Position numbers and translations under genes: made by a program. From assembly GCF_005508865.1 (NCBI RefSeq), contig NZ_SCOM01000001.1, positions 992,001 through 1,056,000 on the forward strand: DNA of 64,000 nucleotides, in the 5' to 3' direction. Under the pieces are notes generated by a model. That model was given only the letters and a program-made list of their open reading frames with translations, had not been told where the DNA came from and ran no database searches. Position 1 is the first letter of the stretch; the number at the start of each line of letters is the position of its first letter. Of the stretch, positions 47,311 through 57,790 are shown one piece after another. This DNA is from Pseudomonas sp. F(2018) (GTDB taxonomy: Bacteria; Pseudomonadota; Gammaproteobacteria; Pseudomonadales; Pseudomonadaceae).

Positions 47311-47383
47311 GTAGGGTGTTACTCGCCCGAAGGGCAGTACACCGTTCCGGTGTGGTGGGCTGCCTGCGGCGAGACCACCCTAC
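47311..47383. repeat. GTAGGGTG...CACCCTAC inverted element between the two copies
   Basis: Terminal inverted repeat GTAGGGTG/CACCCTAC with internal GCCCGAAGGGC and CCGTTCCGG-type hairpins, placed between the two inverted copies of the larger repeat. No gene or coding signal is seen in this stretch. Confidence 0.65.
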
Positions 47384-47454
47384 GAAAGCGAATCCTGCTA
47401 ACTCCGCTCGGGCGCGCAGCGCTTAGACAAACCTTCAAGCAACTCGGAGTGGAA

Positions 47455-47690
47455 TCCCCGCCAGGAGGCCGAGTGGAGGTGTTGCGCAGAGGGACGAGCC
47501 GCATGGATGCGGCGAGAGGACTAGGCGTCCCCGCATAAAGGGCCATGGATGGCCCTTGTAAGCCGGCCCCCGGAGCAGCACCGGAAGGAGGGAACCCCGC
47601 CGCAGGCGGGGCCGGATGCCGGGGGGCCTTCTCTTTGGTTACTTTCTCTTGGCCAGACAAGAGAAAGTGACTCGCCGTGAGGGCGAGAGA
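47455..47690 (-). repeat. Degenerate intergenic repeat, copy 2 (inverted)
   Basis: Reverse-complement homologue of the copy at 47060-47290. On the minus strand it reads AAAGTAACCAAAGAG, GGGCCATCCATGGCCC, CCGCATCCATGCGG and CGGCCTCCTG in the same order. Together they would form a long imperfect stem. It lies just downstream of the AT-rich nuclease-like ORF. Confidence 0.65.
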
Positions 47691-47745
47691 AGAGGCCTAG
47701 TGCTGCTCAGTGGTTTGAGCAATAAATCAGTCTTTTCGGTCAGTA

Positions 47746-49008
47746 TTAATGCGGGCTGTTTTCGTAGGGGTATCGTTGCGCGAACATTTCTAAAATTAGC
47801 TCGATTCTGTCAGTCGTTTCGCTATTTGCAAGCTGGTGCAGTCGGGCTGCTGGAATTCTTTTTATAACCGTTTCTAGCTCGGAAGCAGTGAATTCATGAG
47901 TTAGGTTGTTCATTTTTAGTGAGGCAACTATTGCATTCTGTTCGTAGGCTTGACTTCTAGTCGCTGATAGGATGCTGGTTATTAGCTCCTGCTCTAGGTG
48001 AAACGCGGTTCCTGCAGGGATATCTATTGATTTCCTGATCTTTAATTTGGTTGGTGGTATTTCTCTGTCGTCAATTATTTTGCTCGCTTGAAAGATGGCG
48101 TGAAGTGCATTGATTGCGCTTCTGCTTTTTCTGTTCGACTTTTTGTTATGCAATGAGTAAGAAGAAAAGCGAGTGGTGGTTGCTGGTGGGTGTGTGATAA
48201 TTGATGGTATGTGTATATGAAGTAGACATTCAATAATGTCTGGGCGCCCGGTGAATATAGGTAGAGTGGATGTTTTTTGTCCGATTTCTCTGAGTTTGTC
48301 TTGGATTATGTCTCTTGCATGATCAGTGGTTAGTCCCATAGTCAGCCCGTTATGAGTGAATCCTAGCTTGGTAACGTCCGCCGCTATTACTCCGTACGTA
48401 TGCTTCCCATCATGACTTTTTGGCATGCGTAGAAGAATTTGATCTTTAGCTTTCGCGAAATTATCTTTTAGATTTCGACTGCCTGCGATTCTTTTGCACT
48501 CAACGTAAAATGCACACTTGTCAGTTAGGGCGATTATGTCTGTGTCTGTGCTGAGGTCAACTGTACAGCCGGTCTGGCAAAAATAGCTTGCAATTCTGAG
48601 CTCAAATTGTGTGTCTCTTGACTCAGTATTTGTGTCGAGAGCGGCAAAATCGCTGCCTCTAACTATTTTTTCGATTTTTGATTCGATCCCCTTGGGTGTG
48701 TGTTTTTTTAATCCACGCAAAATCCACATGAGTTCATGGGTTTCTCTCAATAAATACAGGTGCCAATCAAGAGAGCTTTGAAATCTTGCATCATTAACAT
48801 TTTTGAATATTTTGCTTTCGTCGATCTCTCTTTCTTCTGCTAGGTCGTCGAAATATTGTAAGTATCGAGCTATTCTGGTGTTGTGGGTTTTTATTCCGAG
48901 GGTGTCTATGAATTCTTTGATTGCGCGCAAATCGGCAGCGTGATCTTTGAAGCTTATTCCTGGCAGGGTTTCCTCGGGTAGCCTGTAAGAGGTATTTGCT
49001 TCGCTCAC
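47746..49008 (-). CDS. AT-rich orphan protein with PD-(D/E)XK nuclease signature
   Basis: 420-aa protein that I do not recognise as a named family. Residues about 136-172 show the layout of a PD-(D/E)XK nuclease core: Glu136 (QFELRIASYF), Asp157 (DTDIIALTD) and Glu170-x-Lys172 (FYVECKRI), each in the right order on strand-like segments. The N-terminal ~110 and C-terminal ~200 residues are helical and may be DNA- or partner-binding; no methyltransferase or helicase motif is seen. The GTG start at 49008 has AAAGGAGC at good spacing. Local G+C is only about 40%, far below its neighbours, and it sits between repeat elements and the Lrp gene, so it looks recently acquired. Possible roles: solitary restriction-type endonuclease, defence effector, or repair nuclease. 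Confidence 0.7.
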   Translation of the reverse strand: MSEANTSYRLPEETLPGISFKDHAADLRAIKEFIDTLGIKTHNTRIARYLQYFDDLAEEREIDESKIFKNVNDARFQSSLDWHLYLLRETHELMWILRGLKKHTPKGIESKIEKIVRGSDFAALDTNTESRDTQFELRIASYFCQTGCTVDLSTDTDIIALTDKCAFYVECKRIAGSRNLKDNFAKAKDQILLRMPKSHDGKHTYGVIAADVTKLGFTHNGLTMGLTTDHARDIIQDKLREIGQKTSTLPIFTGRPDIIECLLHIHIPSIITHPPATTTRFSSYSLHNKKSNRKSRSAINALHAIFQASKIIDDREIPPTKLKIRKSIDIPAGTAFHLEQELITSILSATRSQAYEQNAIVASLKMNNLTHEFTASELETVIKRIPAARLHQLANSETTDRIELILEMFAQRYPYENSPH

Positions 49009-49106
49009 ACTCTTGCTCCTTTGATTTTGCTATATGTCCATTTGTTTAGTACGTGTAGCTAGTGTATTTCACTCTGGCGCCCAGCAACCGCCAGACATTT
49101 TTATGC

Positions 49107-49574
49107 TCAATCCAACGGCAACTCCGTAGTCCTCTTCACCTCGCTCATCGCGATATGCGAGTGCGCCTCGTGCACATGCGGACGTTGCAGCAGGTGGTCG
49201 CGCAGGAAGCGTTCATAGTCGGCGATATCCTTGGCCACCACCTTGAGCAGGTAGTCCGAGCCGCCGGCCATGGTGTGGCACTCCAGCACCTGGGGGTAGC
49301 CGACCACCGCCTGCTCGAACTCTTCCAGGTTGCTGCGGCCGTGGGCCGATAGCTTGATGTCGACGAACACGGTGATGCCCAGGCCGAGCTTTTTCGGGTT
49401 GAGCAGGGCGACCTTGCGTTCGATCAGCCCTTCTTCCTGCATGCGGTGGATGCGTCGCCAGCAGGGCGATTGCGACAGTTCCACCTTCTCGGCGATCTCG
49501 GCGGCGGAGAGGTCGGCGTTGTGTTGCAGCAGGCGCAGAATGCGCCGGTCGATAGAGCTCAGATTTTCCTGCAT
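49107..49574 (-). CDS. Lrp/AsnC-family transcriptional regulator
   Basis: 155-aa feast/famine regulator. The N-terminal winged helix has LSAAEIAEKVELSQSPCWRRI, and the C-terminal RAM ligand domain has VLECHTMAGGSDYLLKVV. It lies divergent from the indolepyruvate oxidoreductase gene across 198 nt and so probably controls that operon in response to an amino acid, a pattern typical of Lrp-type local regulators. Autoregulation is likely. The start ATG 49574 gives the family N-terminus; AAAGAG-like purines precede it. Confidence 0.9.
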   Translation of the reverse strand: MQENLSSIDRRILRLLQHNADLSAAEIAEKVELSQSPCWRRIHRMQEEGLIERKVALLNPKKLGLGITVFVDIKLSAHGRSNLEEFEQAVVGYPQVLECHTMAGGSDYLLKVVAKDIADYERFLRDHLLQRPHVHEAHSHIAMSEVKRTTELPLD

Positions 49575-49772
49575 GATTTTTTCTCTTTATTGGTCATGGC
49601 GGAATAACTCATGCGCAGTATCCCGCTTGTAGCCCGAAAAAAGAAAGAAAATCCCAGAACCCCTCGGTCATAGTCTTGGCCATACGACCCGCTGCGGTGA
49701 TCCCGCGGCAGGGTTAATCGGCGACCTCCAAGAAAGGTCGCGTCGCTCACACAAGAATAAAAGGAGCGCACC
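49575..49772. promoter_or_regulatory. Divergent control region, lrp-like regulator / iorAB
   Basis: The 198-nt gap between divergent starts must carry both promoters. It includes an A-rich run (AAAAAAGAAAGAAAATCCC) and the ribosome-binding site AAGGAG before the iorAB ATG. A direct Lrp operator could not be assigned by eye. Confidence 0.55.
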
Positions 49773-52700
49773 ATGTCTCTGGCCGAAATCCGCCTGGACG
49801 ACAAGTACCGTGTAGCCACAGGTCAGCTGTACCTCACCGGCACCCAGGCCCTGACCCGCCTGCCGATGCTGCAGAAGCAGCGCGATACCGCCTTCGGTCT
49901 CAATACCGCCTGCTTCATCTCCGGGTACCGGGGCTCACCCCTGGGCAACCTGGACAAGAGCCTGTGGGAGGCCAAGCAGTTCCTCCAGGAAAACCACATC
50001 CACTTCCAGCCCGGCGTCAACGAAGAGCTGGGCGCCACCGCCGTGTGGGGCAGCCAGCAGGCCAACCTGTTCCCCGGCGCGCGCTACGACGGCGTGTTCG
50101 CCATGTGGTACGGCAAGGGTCCGGGCGTGGACCGCTGCGGCGACGTGTTCAAGCACGGCAACTCGGCCGGCGTGGCCGAGAAGGGCGGCGTGCTGGTGCT
50201 GGCCGGCGACGACCATGGCTGCAAGTCCTCGACCATCGCGCACCAGAGCGAGCATGCCTTCATTGCCGCGTCGATGCCGGTGCTGAATCCGGCCAACGTC
50301 CAGGAAATCCTCGACTACGGCATCATCGGTTGGGAGCTGTCGCGCTACAGCGGCTGCTGGGTGGCGCTGAAGACCATTGCCGAGAACGTCGATTCGTCGG
50401 CCGTGGTGGAAGTCGACCCGCTGCGCGTCCAGATTAAACTGCCGACCGACTTCCAGCTGCCGGAAGACGGCGTGCACATCCGCTGGCCGGACCCGCCCCT
50501 GGCCCAGGAAAAGCGCCTCAACCAGTACAAGATCTATGCCGCCCGGGCCTTCGCCCTGGCCAACAACCTCGACCAGATCAAGCTGGATTCGCCCAACCCG
50601 CGTCTCGGCATCATCACCACCGGCAAGTCCTATCTGGACGTGCGCCAGGCGCTGAACGACCTGGGCCTGGACGACGAGCTGTGCGCCCAGGTCGGCCTGC
50701 GTGTGCTGAAGATCGGCATGAGCTGGCCGCTGGAGCCGGTGTCCGTGCACAACTTCGCCGAAGGCCTGGACGAGATCCTGGTGGTCGAGGAGAAGCGCAG
50801 CATCATCGAGGACCAGCTCACCGGCCAGCTGTACAACTGGCCGGTCGGCAAGCGCCCGCGGGTGGTCGGCGAGTTCGACGAGGAGGGCAACTCGCTGCTG
50901 CCTAACCTGGCCGAGCTGACTCCGGCGATGATCGCCCGGGTGATCGCCAAGCGCCTGGCGCCGATCTACACCAGCGCCACCATCGAAGAGCGCCTGGCCT
51001 TCCTGGCGGCCAAGGAAGCCGCGCTGGCCGCACCGAAGCACGACACCAAGCGCACTCCGCACTTCTGCTCCGGTTGCCCGCACAACAGCTCCACCCAGTT
51101 GCCGGAAGGCAGCCGCGCCCTCGGCGGTATCGGCTGCCACTACATGACCCAGTGGATGGATCGGCGTACCGACACCTTCACCCAGATGGGCGGGGAGGGT
51201 GCTACCTGGATCGGCCAGGCGCCGTTCACCGACACCAAGCACGTGTTCCAGAACCTCGGCGACGGCACCTACTTCCACTCCGGCCAGCTGGCCCTGCGTG
51301 CGGCCGTGGCCTCCGGGGTCAACATCACCTACAAGATCCTCTACAACGATGCGGTGGCCATGACCGGCGGCCAGCCCATCGACGGGGAGCTGCGTATCGA
51401 CCAGCTCAGCCAGCAGGTCTACGCCGAGGGCGTTAAGCGCATTGCGCTGGTCTCGGACGAGCCGGACAAGTACCCGACCCGCGCCACCTTCGCGCCCATC
51501 GTCACCTTCCACCATCGTCGTGAGCTGGACGCCGTGCAGCGCGAGCTGCGCGAGATCAAGGGCACCTCGGTGATCCTCTACGACCAGACCTGCGCCACCG
51601 AGAAGCGTCGCCGCCGCAAGCGCGGCAAGCTGGTCGACCCAGCCAAGCGCGCCTTCATCAACCCGGCCGTGTGCGAGGGTTGCGGCGACTGCAGCGTGAA
51701 GTCCAACTGCCTCTCCGTGCTGCCGCTGGAGACCGAACTGGGGCGCAAGCGCGAGATCGACCAGAACGCCTGCAACAAGGACTTCTCCTGCGTCGAGGGC
51801 TTCTGCCCGAGCTTCGTCACCGTGCACGGCGGTGGCCTGCGCAAGCCCGAGGCAGTAGGTGCCAAGGCGCTGTTCGTGGCCCTGCCGGAGCCGCGCCAGC
51901 CGGAACTTTCGCGGCCCTGGAACATCCTCCTGCCGGGTGTCGGCGGCAGCGGCGTGACCACCGTCGGCGCCCTGCTGGGCATGGCCGCGCACCTGGAAGG
52001 CAAGGGCTGCACCGTGCTCGACCAGGCTGGCCTGGCGCAGAAGTTCGGCCCGGTGATCAGCCACATCCGCATCGCCGCCAAGCAGGACGACATCTACGCC
52101 GTGCGCATCGCCGCCGGCGAGACCGACCTGCTGCTGGCGTGCGACCTGGTGGTGGCGGCCGGCGAGGAATCCCTGGCCAAGCTCAACGACAAGATCGCCA
52201 ACGCCGTGGTCAACAGCCACGAGGCGGCCACCGCCGAGTTCACCCGCAACCCGGACGCCCAGGTGCCCGGCGCGGCCATGCACGAGGCGCTGGTGGAAGC
52301 GGTGGGCGAGAGCAAGACCCACTTCGTCGACGCCACCCGCCTGGCCACCGCGCTGCTCGGCGATACCATCGCCAGCAACCTGTTTATGCTCGGCTATGCG
52401 TATCAGAAGGGCCTGGTGCCGGTGTCCGCCGAGGCCATCGACAAGGCTATCGAGCTCAACGGCGTGTCGATCAAGCTCAACCAGCAGGCCTTCCTCTGGG
52501 GCCGTCGCGCGGCCCATGACCTGGCCGCCGTGGAGCAGCTGGCCAAGCCGAAGAACCCCGAGGCGCCGCGCTGCGAGAGCTTCGACGAGATCGTCGCCGA
52601 CCGCATGGCTCGTCTCACCGCCTACCAGGACGCCGCCTACGCCCAGCGCTACCTGGACCTAGTGACCCGCGTGCGCCAGGCCGACAGCGGTGCCGATCAG

Positions 52701-53240
52701 GCCCTGAGCCGAGCCGTGGCGCGTTACTACTTCAAGCTGCTGGCCTACAAGGACGAGTACGAGGTGGCGCGCTTGTACAGCGAGCCGGCCTTCCGTCAGC
52801 GTCTTGAGGCCCAGTTCGAGGGCGACTACCAGCTGCAGTTCCACCTGGCGCCGAGCTGGCTGGCCAAGCCCGACCCGCGCACCGGCGCACCGATCAAGCG
52901 CACCTTCGGGCCCTGGATGCTCAAGGCCTTCGCCGTACTGGCGCGCTTCAAGTTCCTGCGCGGCAGTGTGATCGACCCGTTCGGCCACAGCGCCGAGCGC
53001 AAGGTCGAGCGCGAGCTGATCGGCGAGTACGAGGAGCTGGTCGAGCTGCTGCTCAAGGAGCAACGCCCGGATAACTACCGCACCGCGGTGGCCCTGGCCG
53101 AGCTGCCGGAGCAGATCCGCGGCTACGGCCACGTCAAGGAACACGCCCTGGTCAAGGTCCGTGAGCAGGCCGAGCAGCTCAAGGCTCGCCTGCTGGTCAG
53201 CGAGATCTCCGCCGTCCAGCTGTTCGAACCCGCGGCCTGA
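49773..53240 (+). CDS. Fused indolepyruvate ferredoxin oxidoreductase (IorA-IorB type)
   Basis: 1155-aa single-chain 2-oxoacid:ferredoxin oxidoreductase. The N-terminal half is the PFOR-type alpha region ([18 protein letters not shown]), then the TPP domain with [24 protein letters not shown] and [11 protein letters not shown] ferredoxin-like segment follows (about 635-690: [13 protein letters not shown] plus [15 protein letters not shown]). The C-terminal gamma-like domain starts about 715 with [14 protein letters not shown]. It oxidises aryl-2-oxoacids such as indolepyruvate and phenylpyruvate to acyl-CoA. It precedes an amino-acid dehydrogenase and a permease, fitting aromatic/branched amino-acid catabolism. 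AAGGAG precedes the ATG. Confidence 0.92.
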   Translation: MSLAEIRLDDKYRVATGQLYLTGTQALTRLPMLQKQRDTAFGLNTACFISGYRGSPLGNLDKSLWEAKQFLQENHIHFQPGVNEELGATAVWGSQQANLFPGARYDGVFAMWYGKGPGVDRCGDVFKHGNSAGVAEKGGVLVLAGDDHGCKSSTIAHQSEHAFIAASMPVLNPANVQEILDYGIIGWELSRYSGCWVALKTIAENVDSSAVVEVDPLRVQIKLPTDFQLPEDGVHIRWPDPPLAQEKRLNQYKIYAARAFALANNLDQIKLDSPNPRLGIITTGKSYLDVRQALNDLGLDDELCAQVGLRVLKIGMSWPLEPVSVHNFAEGLDEILVVEEKRSIIEDQLTGQLYNWPVGKRPRVVGEFDEEGNSLLPNLAELTPAMIARVIAKRLAPIYTSATIEERLAFLAAKEAALAAPKHDTKRTPHFCSGCPHNSSTQLPEGSRALGGIGCHYMTQWMDRRTDTFTQMGGEGATWIGQAPFTDTKHVFQNLGDGTYFHSGQLALRAAVASGVNITYKILYNDAVAMTGGQPIDGELRIDQLSQQVYAEGVKRIALVSDEPDKYPTRATFAPIVTFHHRRELDAVQRELREIKGTSVILYDQTCATEKRRRRKRGKLVDPAKRAFINPAVCEGCGDCSVKSNCLSVLPLETELGRKREIDQNACNKDFSCVEGFCPSFVTVHGGGLRKPEAVGAKALFVALPEPRQPELSRPWNILLPGVGGSGVTTVGALLGMAAHLEGKGCTVLDQAGLAQKFGPVISHIRIAAKQDDIYAVRIAAGETDLLLACDLVVAAGEESLAKLNDKIANAVVNSHEAATAEFTRNPDAQVPGAAMHEALVEAVGESKTHFVDATRLATALLGDTIASNLFMLGYAYQKGLVPVSAEAIDKAIELNGVSIKLNQQAFLWGRRAAHDLAAVEQLAKPKNPEAPRCESFDEIVADRMARLTAYQDAAYAQRYLDLVTRVRQADSGADQALSRAVARYYFKLLAYKDEYEVARLYSEPAFRQRLEAQFEGDYQLQFHLAPSWLAKPDPRTGAPIKRTFGPWMLKAFAVLARFKFLRGSVIDPFGHSAERKVERELIGEYEELVELLLKEQRPDNYRTAVALAELPEQIRGYGHVKEHALVKVREQAEQLKARLLVSEISAVQLFEPAA

Positions 53241-53265
53241 TCGAACCCCCTCCGGAGCCAAACCA

Positions 53266-53372
53266 CCCCTCTCCCTTTGGGAGAGGGGCAGGGGTGAGGG
53301 ACGCCCAGGCGCCTGGCAGCCCCTCATCCGGCCTTCGGCCACCTTCTCCCAGGGGGAGAAGGCTATCCGTGC
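53266..53372. repeat. Palindromic repeat, CCCTCTCCC type, between iorAB and the dehydrogenase
   Basis: CCCCTCTCCC/GGGAGAGGGG followed by GGGGTGAGGG, a GCCTTCGGC mini-hairpin and CCTTCTCCC/GGGAGAAGG. Same family as the hmgA-fahA spacer. It fills most of a 175-nt gap. Confidence 0.82.
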
Positions 53373-53415
53373 CCACCCAACATTGCGTATCCAACAAGAA
53401 CATCAAGGAATTCCC

Positions 53416-54468
53416 ATGCCCGTCTTCACCCATATCGACTTCGACCACCACGAACAGGTGGTCTTCGGCCACGACCAGGCCAGCGGCCTCAAGGCCATCA
53501 TCGCCGTGCACGACACCACCCTCGGTCCGGCCCTGGGCGGCTGCCGCATGTGGAACTACGCCAGCGACGAGGAGGCCCTGCGCGACGTGCTGCGCCTGTC
53601 CCGCGGCATGACCTACAAATCCGCCCTGGCGCGCCTGCCGCTGGGCGGCGGCAAGGCGGTGATCATCGGTGACCCGCGCAACGGCAAGACCGAGGCGCTG
53701 TTCCAGGCCATGGGCGATTTCGTCGACAGCCTCGGCGGGCGCTATATCACCGCCGCCGACTCCGGCACCGGCGTGGCCGAGATGCAGATCATGGCCGAGC
53801 GCACCCGCCACGTGGCTGGCGCCGGCCAGCGCGAGGCCATCGGCGGCGGCACCCGTGATGGCGATCCGTCGCCGGCCACCGCCTATGGCGTGTTCGTCGG
53901 CATTCGCTCGGCCGTGCGCCATCGCCTCGGTCGCGACGATCTCAACGGCCTCACGGTGGCCATCCAGGGCGTTGGTCAGGTCGGTTTCGGCCTGGCCAGG
54001 CACCTCAAGGACGCCGGCGCCGAGCTGTGGGTGACCGATATCCATGAAGCCAACCAGCGCCGCGCCGTGGAGCAGCTGGGCGCCCGCGCTGTGGGCCAAC
54101 AGGAGATCTTCGGCCTCGACGTGGACGTGTTCGCCCCCTGCGCCCTGGGTGCGATCATCAACCCGCAGACCCTGGAAGCGCTGCGCGCGCCGATCATCGC
54201 CGGCGCCGCCAACAACCAGCTGGCCAGCGCTGAGCTAGCCGAACAGCTGCGCCGTCGCGACTGCCTGTATGCGCCGGACTACGCGATCAACGCCGGCGGC
54301 ATCATCGACGTGTGCTACGAGCGCACCGGCGGCAGCGCCGAGCAGCTGAAGGCGCATATCGAGGGCATCGAGGCGACCCTGGACGAGATCTTCCAGCGCT
54401 CCAAGGCCGAGGGTGCTACCACTACTGCAGTGGCTGACCGCATGGCCCAGGAGCGCCTGGGCCGTTAA
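53416..54468 (+). CDS. Leucine dehydrogenase-type Glu/Leu/Phe/Val dehydrogenase
   Basis: 350-aa NAD-dependent amino-acid dehydrogenase. The substrate/catalytic Lys segments [19 protein letters not shown] are intact, and a Rossmann motif [15 protein letters not shown] follows. It deaminates a branched-chain or aromatic amino acid to its 2-oxoacid. The family is hard to split, so leucine as preferred substrate is inferred. AAGGAATT precedes the ATG at 53416. Position after iorAB suggests the oxoacid product feeds the oxidoreductase. Confidence 0.88.
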   Translation: MPVFTHIDFDHHEQVVFGHDQASGLKAIIAVHDTTLGPALGGCRMWNYASDEEALRDVLRLSRGMTYKSALARLPLGGGKAVIIGDPRNGKTEALFQAMGDFVDSLGGRYITAADSGTGVAEMQIMAERTRHVAGAGQREAIGGGTRDGDPSPATAYGVFVGIRSAVRHRLGRDDLNGLTVAIQGVGQVGFGLARHLKDAGAELWVTDIHEANQRRAVEQLGARAVGQQEIFGLDVDVFAPCALGAIINPQTLEALRAPIIAGAANNQLASAELAEQLRRRDCLYAPDYAINAGGIIDVCYERTGGSAEQLKAHIEGIEATLDEIFQRSKAEGATTTAVADRMAQERLGR

Positions 54469-54500
54469 GCGTACCGGCAAGCCGGCCCAAAGCCCTCGGG

Positions 54501-54508
54501 TGTATACT
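54501..54508 (+). promoter_or_regulatory. Possible extended -10 element for the permease gene
   Basis: TGTATACT resembles an extended -10 box (TGnTATAAT class) 136 nt before the permease ATG. No convincing -35 box is visible, so this is tentative. Confidence 0.3.
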
Positions 54509-54643
54509 CGCCGCGCCCCGGCGCCCAAGGCCTGCGGGCCACGGCCAATAGCCACGACCCCTGCCGCCGGACCACGAGCCCGGCGGCATACTTCGACAGA
54601 CAGGTGATCCCATGCCTTGCCTTTCCCTGCGGAGCGCTCGCTG

Positions 54644-56047
54644 ATGTCCGAGCAGCTGCACACCGGCCCGCTCAAGCGCGGCCTGAAGAATCGCCATATC
54701 CAGCTGATCGCCCTCGGTGGCGCCATCGGCACCGGCCTGTTCCTCGGCTCGGCCGGGGTGCTGCAGAGCGCCGGCCCGTCGATGATCCTGGGCTATGCGA
54801 TAGGCGGCTTCATCGCCTTCCTGATCATGCGCCAGCTCGGCGAGATGATCGTCGAGGAGCCGGTCGCCGGCTCCTTCAGCCACTTCGCCCATAGCTACTG
54901 GGGCCCGTTCGCCGGCTTCCTGTCCGGCTGGAACTACTGGGTGCTCTACGTGCTGGTGGGCATGGCCGAGCTCACGGCGGTGGGCAAGTACGTGCAGTAC
55001 TGGTACCCGGACATTCCCACCTGGGCCACGGCGGCGGCGTTCTTCGTGCTGATCAACCTGATCAACCTGGTCAACGTGAAGGCCTTTGGCGAGACCGAGT
55101 TCTGGTTCGCCATCATCAAGGTGGTGGCGATCATCGGCATGATCCTGCTCGGCGGCTATCTGCTGCTCAGCGGCGCCGGCGGTGAGCAGGCCAGCGTCAG
55201 CAACCTGTGGAGCCACGGCGGCTTCTTCCCCAACGGTATCTCCGGGCTGGTGATGATGATGGCGATCATCATGTTCAGCTTCGGCGGCCTGGAGCTGGTG
55301 GGCATCACCGCCGCCGAGGCCGACCAGCCGAAAACGGTGATCCCCAAGGCGATCAACCAGGTGGTCTGGCGCATCCTGATCTTCTACATCGGCGCGCTAA
55401 CCATCCTGCTCTCGCTGTACCCGTGGGACAGCCTGGTGCAGACCCTCACCGCCGGTGGCGACTCCTACGGCAGCAGCCCGTTCGTGCAGATCTTCTCGCT
55501 GATCGGCGAGGACACCGCCGCGCATATCCTCAACTTCGTGGTGCTCACCGCCGCGCTGTCGGTCTACAACAGCGGCGTGTACTGCAACAGCCGCATGCTC
55601 TACGGCCTGGCCGAGCAGGGCGATGCACCCAGGGCGCTGATGAAGGTCAACGCCCGTGGCGTGCCGGTGCTGGCCATCGGCCTGTCGGCCCTGGTGACGC
55701 TGCTCTGCGTGCTGGTCAACTACCTGGCGCCGAAGAGCGCGCTGGAGCTGCTGATGTCGCTGGTGGTGGCGTCCCTGGTGATCAACTGGGCGATGATCAG
55801 TCTGGCCCACCTGAAGTTCCGCAAGGCCATGGTCGCCAAGGGCGTGCAGCCGAGCTTCAAGGCGTTCTGGTTCCCCTTCGCCAACTACCTGTGCCTGGCC
55901 TTCGTGCTGTTCATCCTCGGCGTGATGCTGATGATCCCCGGCATCAAGGTCTCTGTGTACGCCATCCCGTTCTGGCTGCTGTTCCTCTGGGCCTGCTACC
56001 GCATCAAGCTGGCGGCCGGCAGCGCGCCGCTGGCCAGCCAGGGGTGA
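54644..56047 (+). CDS. AroP-type amino-acid permease
   Basis: 467-aa amino-acid/polyamine/organocation-family permease with twelve predicted helices. The family signature LKNRHIQLIALGGAIGTGLF is at the N-terminus, with GGFIAFLIMRQLGEMIVEEP and FSFGGLELVGITAAEA further on. It is close to the AroP/PheP (aromatic) branch and likely imports aromatic amino acids, in keeping with the catabolic neighbours; other neutral amino acids are possible. GGAG lies 9 nt before ATG 54644. It ends at a strong terminator. Confidence 0.9.
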   Translation: MSEQLHTGPLKRGLKNRHIQLIALGGAIGTGLFLGSAGVLQSAGPSMILGYAIGGFIAFLIMRQLGEMIVEEPVAGSFSHFAHSYWGPFAGFLSGWNYWVLYVLVGMAELTAVGKYVQYWYPDIPTWATAAAFFVLINLINLVNVKAFGETEFWFAIIKVVAIIGMILLGGYLLLSGAGGEQASVSNLWSHGGFFPNGISGLVMMMAIIMFSFGGLELVGITAAEADQPKTVIPKAINQVVWRILIFYIGALTILLSLYPWDSLVQTLTAGGDSYGSSPFVQIFSLIGEDTAAHILNFVVLTAALSVYNSGVYCNSRMLYGLAEQGDAPRALMKVNARGVPVLAIGLSALVTLLCVLVNYLAPKSALELLMSLVVASLVINWAMISLAHLKFRKAMVAKGVQPSFKAFWFPFANYLCLAFVLFILGVMLMIPGIKVSVYAIPFWLLFLWACYRIKLAAGSAPLASQG

Positions 56048-56060
56048 TCCCGGTGGTATG

Positions 56061-56090
56061 AAAAAAGCCCGGCCTAGGCCGGGCTTTTTC
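56061..56090. terminator. Bidirectional Rho-independent terminator
   Basis: The stem AAAAAGCCCGGCC/GGCCGGGCTTTTT with a TA loop is flanked by A and T runs, so it can end the permease transcript and the convergent chemoreceptor transcript. Confidence 0.92.
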
Positions 56091-56121
56091 TTGACTGTTC
56101 GCCTACGCGCTATCTCAGCCG

Positions 56122-57729
56122 TCAGGTCTGGAACTGCAAGACCGAGTTCTGCATGCTGCGCGCCACGCTGTCCAGGCGCTGGGCGGCGGCGGCCAGTTCG
56201 CCCACCGTCTGGCTGTTCTGCTGCGACATGCGGGCGATCTGCTCGACGCGCTGGGCCACCTCGCTGCTGGCCTTGCTCTGCTCGCCGATGGTGTGGGAAA
56301 TCTCTTCCACCACCGAGGCCGCGCGCTGGGCGCCGCCGCGGATCTCGCTGATCGACTCGCCGGCCTGGCGCGCCAGGTTGACCCCGTCGTTCACCCGCGT
56401 CACCCCGGCCTGCATGCTGTTCACCGCCTGCGTCGTGCTGTTGCGGATGCGCTCGATCATGCCGGTGATTTCCTGGGTCGACTGGGCGGTGCGCGCGGCC
56501 AGGTTGCGCACCTCGTCGGCCACCACGGCGAAGCCGCGCCCGGCCTCGCCGGCCCGCGCCGCCTCGATGGCAGCGTTGAGGGCGAGGAGGTTGGTCTGTT
56601 CGGCGATGCTGTTGATCACCTGGATGATCGAGTGGATCTCCTCGGATGACTGGCCCAGCGCGGTGATGGTGCTGGAGGACTCGTTGACCGCCTCGGCGAT
56701 GCGGCTCATGCCGTCCACCACGCCGAGAATCACCTGGCCGCCGCTGCTGGCCAACTGCTCGGACTGGGACGAGATGTCCTTGGCGTTGCGCGCGTGGTCG
56801 GCGATCTGCGCGATGTTCTGGATCATCTGCTCCATGGCTGCGGCCATGCTGGTGGCGTTGTCCGATTCCTCGCGCGAGCTGTGCACGATGCTCTGCGAGG
56901 CGCCGCTCAGGTGCTGGGCGGTGCTCTGCAGCTGCTCGCTCTCGCGGCGGATGGTCTCGATCATCTGCCGCAGGTAGTTCTGCATGTCGGCCAGGGACTG
57001 CTGCAGCTGGCCGGCCTCGTCGTTGCTTTCGATCTGGATGCTGCTGCGCAGGTTGCCCTGGGCGATGGCGCGGGCCACGGCCATGGTCTTGCCCAGCGGC
57101 CGCAACACGGTCTTCATCAGGTGGCTGGTGAGCAGGCCCAGCAGCAGGCACACCAGCAGGATGCCGCTGATCAGCAGCCACGCCGCTTTCTCGGTGGCCG
57201 CGCTGCTGTCGCTGCGCACCTGGCTGGCGTGCTGCTCGATCAGTTCGCTGAGCGCTTCGTTCTTCTCTTCCAGCTCGCCGAAGCTCTGCTCGAAGGCCGC
57301 CATCTCGGCGCGTGCCGCCTGCGGGTCCTGCAGGGCCAGGCCGACGATGCGCTCGGCCTGGGCGATGTAGGCATTGAGCGCCGGCTGCGACTGGCCGATG
57401 GCGCGGCGGATTTCCTCGCTCAGCGGCAGCTCGGCATTGGCCGCCATGGTGCGCTGGAACCACTGGCTGTGCTCGCGCAGGTCGGCGCGCACTTGCTCGG
57501 CGGCGGCCGTGTCGCCGGGCGGGGCGTAGAAGGCGGCGAGCACGTCGGCGCGCAGGGCGTCGTGCATCATGTCGCCCTCCAGATGGTTGCGCAGGGCGCT
57601 GACGCTCAGCTCGCTGCTGGCGATCACCTCGGCCAGGCGCATCTGCCCCCAGTAGCCGACGCCACCGAGCAGGGCGGCGGCGACCACGCTGACGGCGCCG
57701 CAGGCGATCATTTTCTGGCGGATGTTCAT
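56122..57729 (-). CDS. Methyl-accepting chemotaxis protein
   Basis: 535-aa transmembrane chemoreceptor. TM1 is at about residues 10-29 and a periplasmic four-helix-type ligand domain (about 30-180) follows. TM2 (about 183-204), HAMP and a long cytoplasmic coiled coil come next. The hairpin tip has [19 protein letters not shown] and [13 protein letters not shown]. The ligand is unknown; the sensory domain shows no PAS or Cache motif that I recognise. The gene is monocistronic. Confidence 0.95.
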   Translation of the reverse strand: MNIRQKMIACGAVSVVAAALLGGVGYWGQMRLAEVIASSELSVSALRNHLEGDMMHDALRADVLAAFYAPPGDTAAAEQVRADLREHSQWFQRTMAANAELPLSEEIRRAIGQSQPALNAYIAQAERIVGLALQDPQAARAEMAAFEQSFGELEEKNEALSELIEQHASQVRSDSSAATEKAAWLLISGILLVCLLLGLLTSHLMKTVLRPLGKTMAVARAIAQGNLRSSIQIESNDEAGQLQQSLADMQNYLRQMIETIRRESEQLQSTAQHLSGASQSIVHSSREESDNATSMAAAMEQMIQNIAQIADHARNAKDISSQSEQLASSGGQVILGVVDGMSRIAEAVNESSSTITALGQSSEEIHSIIQVINSIAEQTNLLALNAAIEAARAGEAGRGFAVVADEVRNLAARTAQSTQEITGMIERIRNSTTQAVNSMQAGVTRVNDGVNLARQAGESISEIRGGAQRAASVVEEISHTIGEQSKASSEVAQRVEQIARMSQQNSQTVGELAAAAQRLDSVARSMQNSVLQFQT

Positions 57730-57790
57730 GCTGCTGTCTCCGACTGCCGGCTTTCCGTCAAGCCTAGCCCAGGGGCAGCGGCCGACGTAC

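Noticed and set aside
47018..47660. Short open frames on both strands of the repeat cluster (about 100 codons each)
   Set aside because: They mirror one another because the two repeat copies are inverted homologues. Pro/Arg/Ser-rich content, no ribosome-binding site, no family.
49935..52517. Minus-strand open frame of about 860 codons opposite the indolepyruvate oxidoreductase
   Set aside because: His/Gln/Val-rich shadow; the plus-strand gene has Fe-S and TPP motifs.
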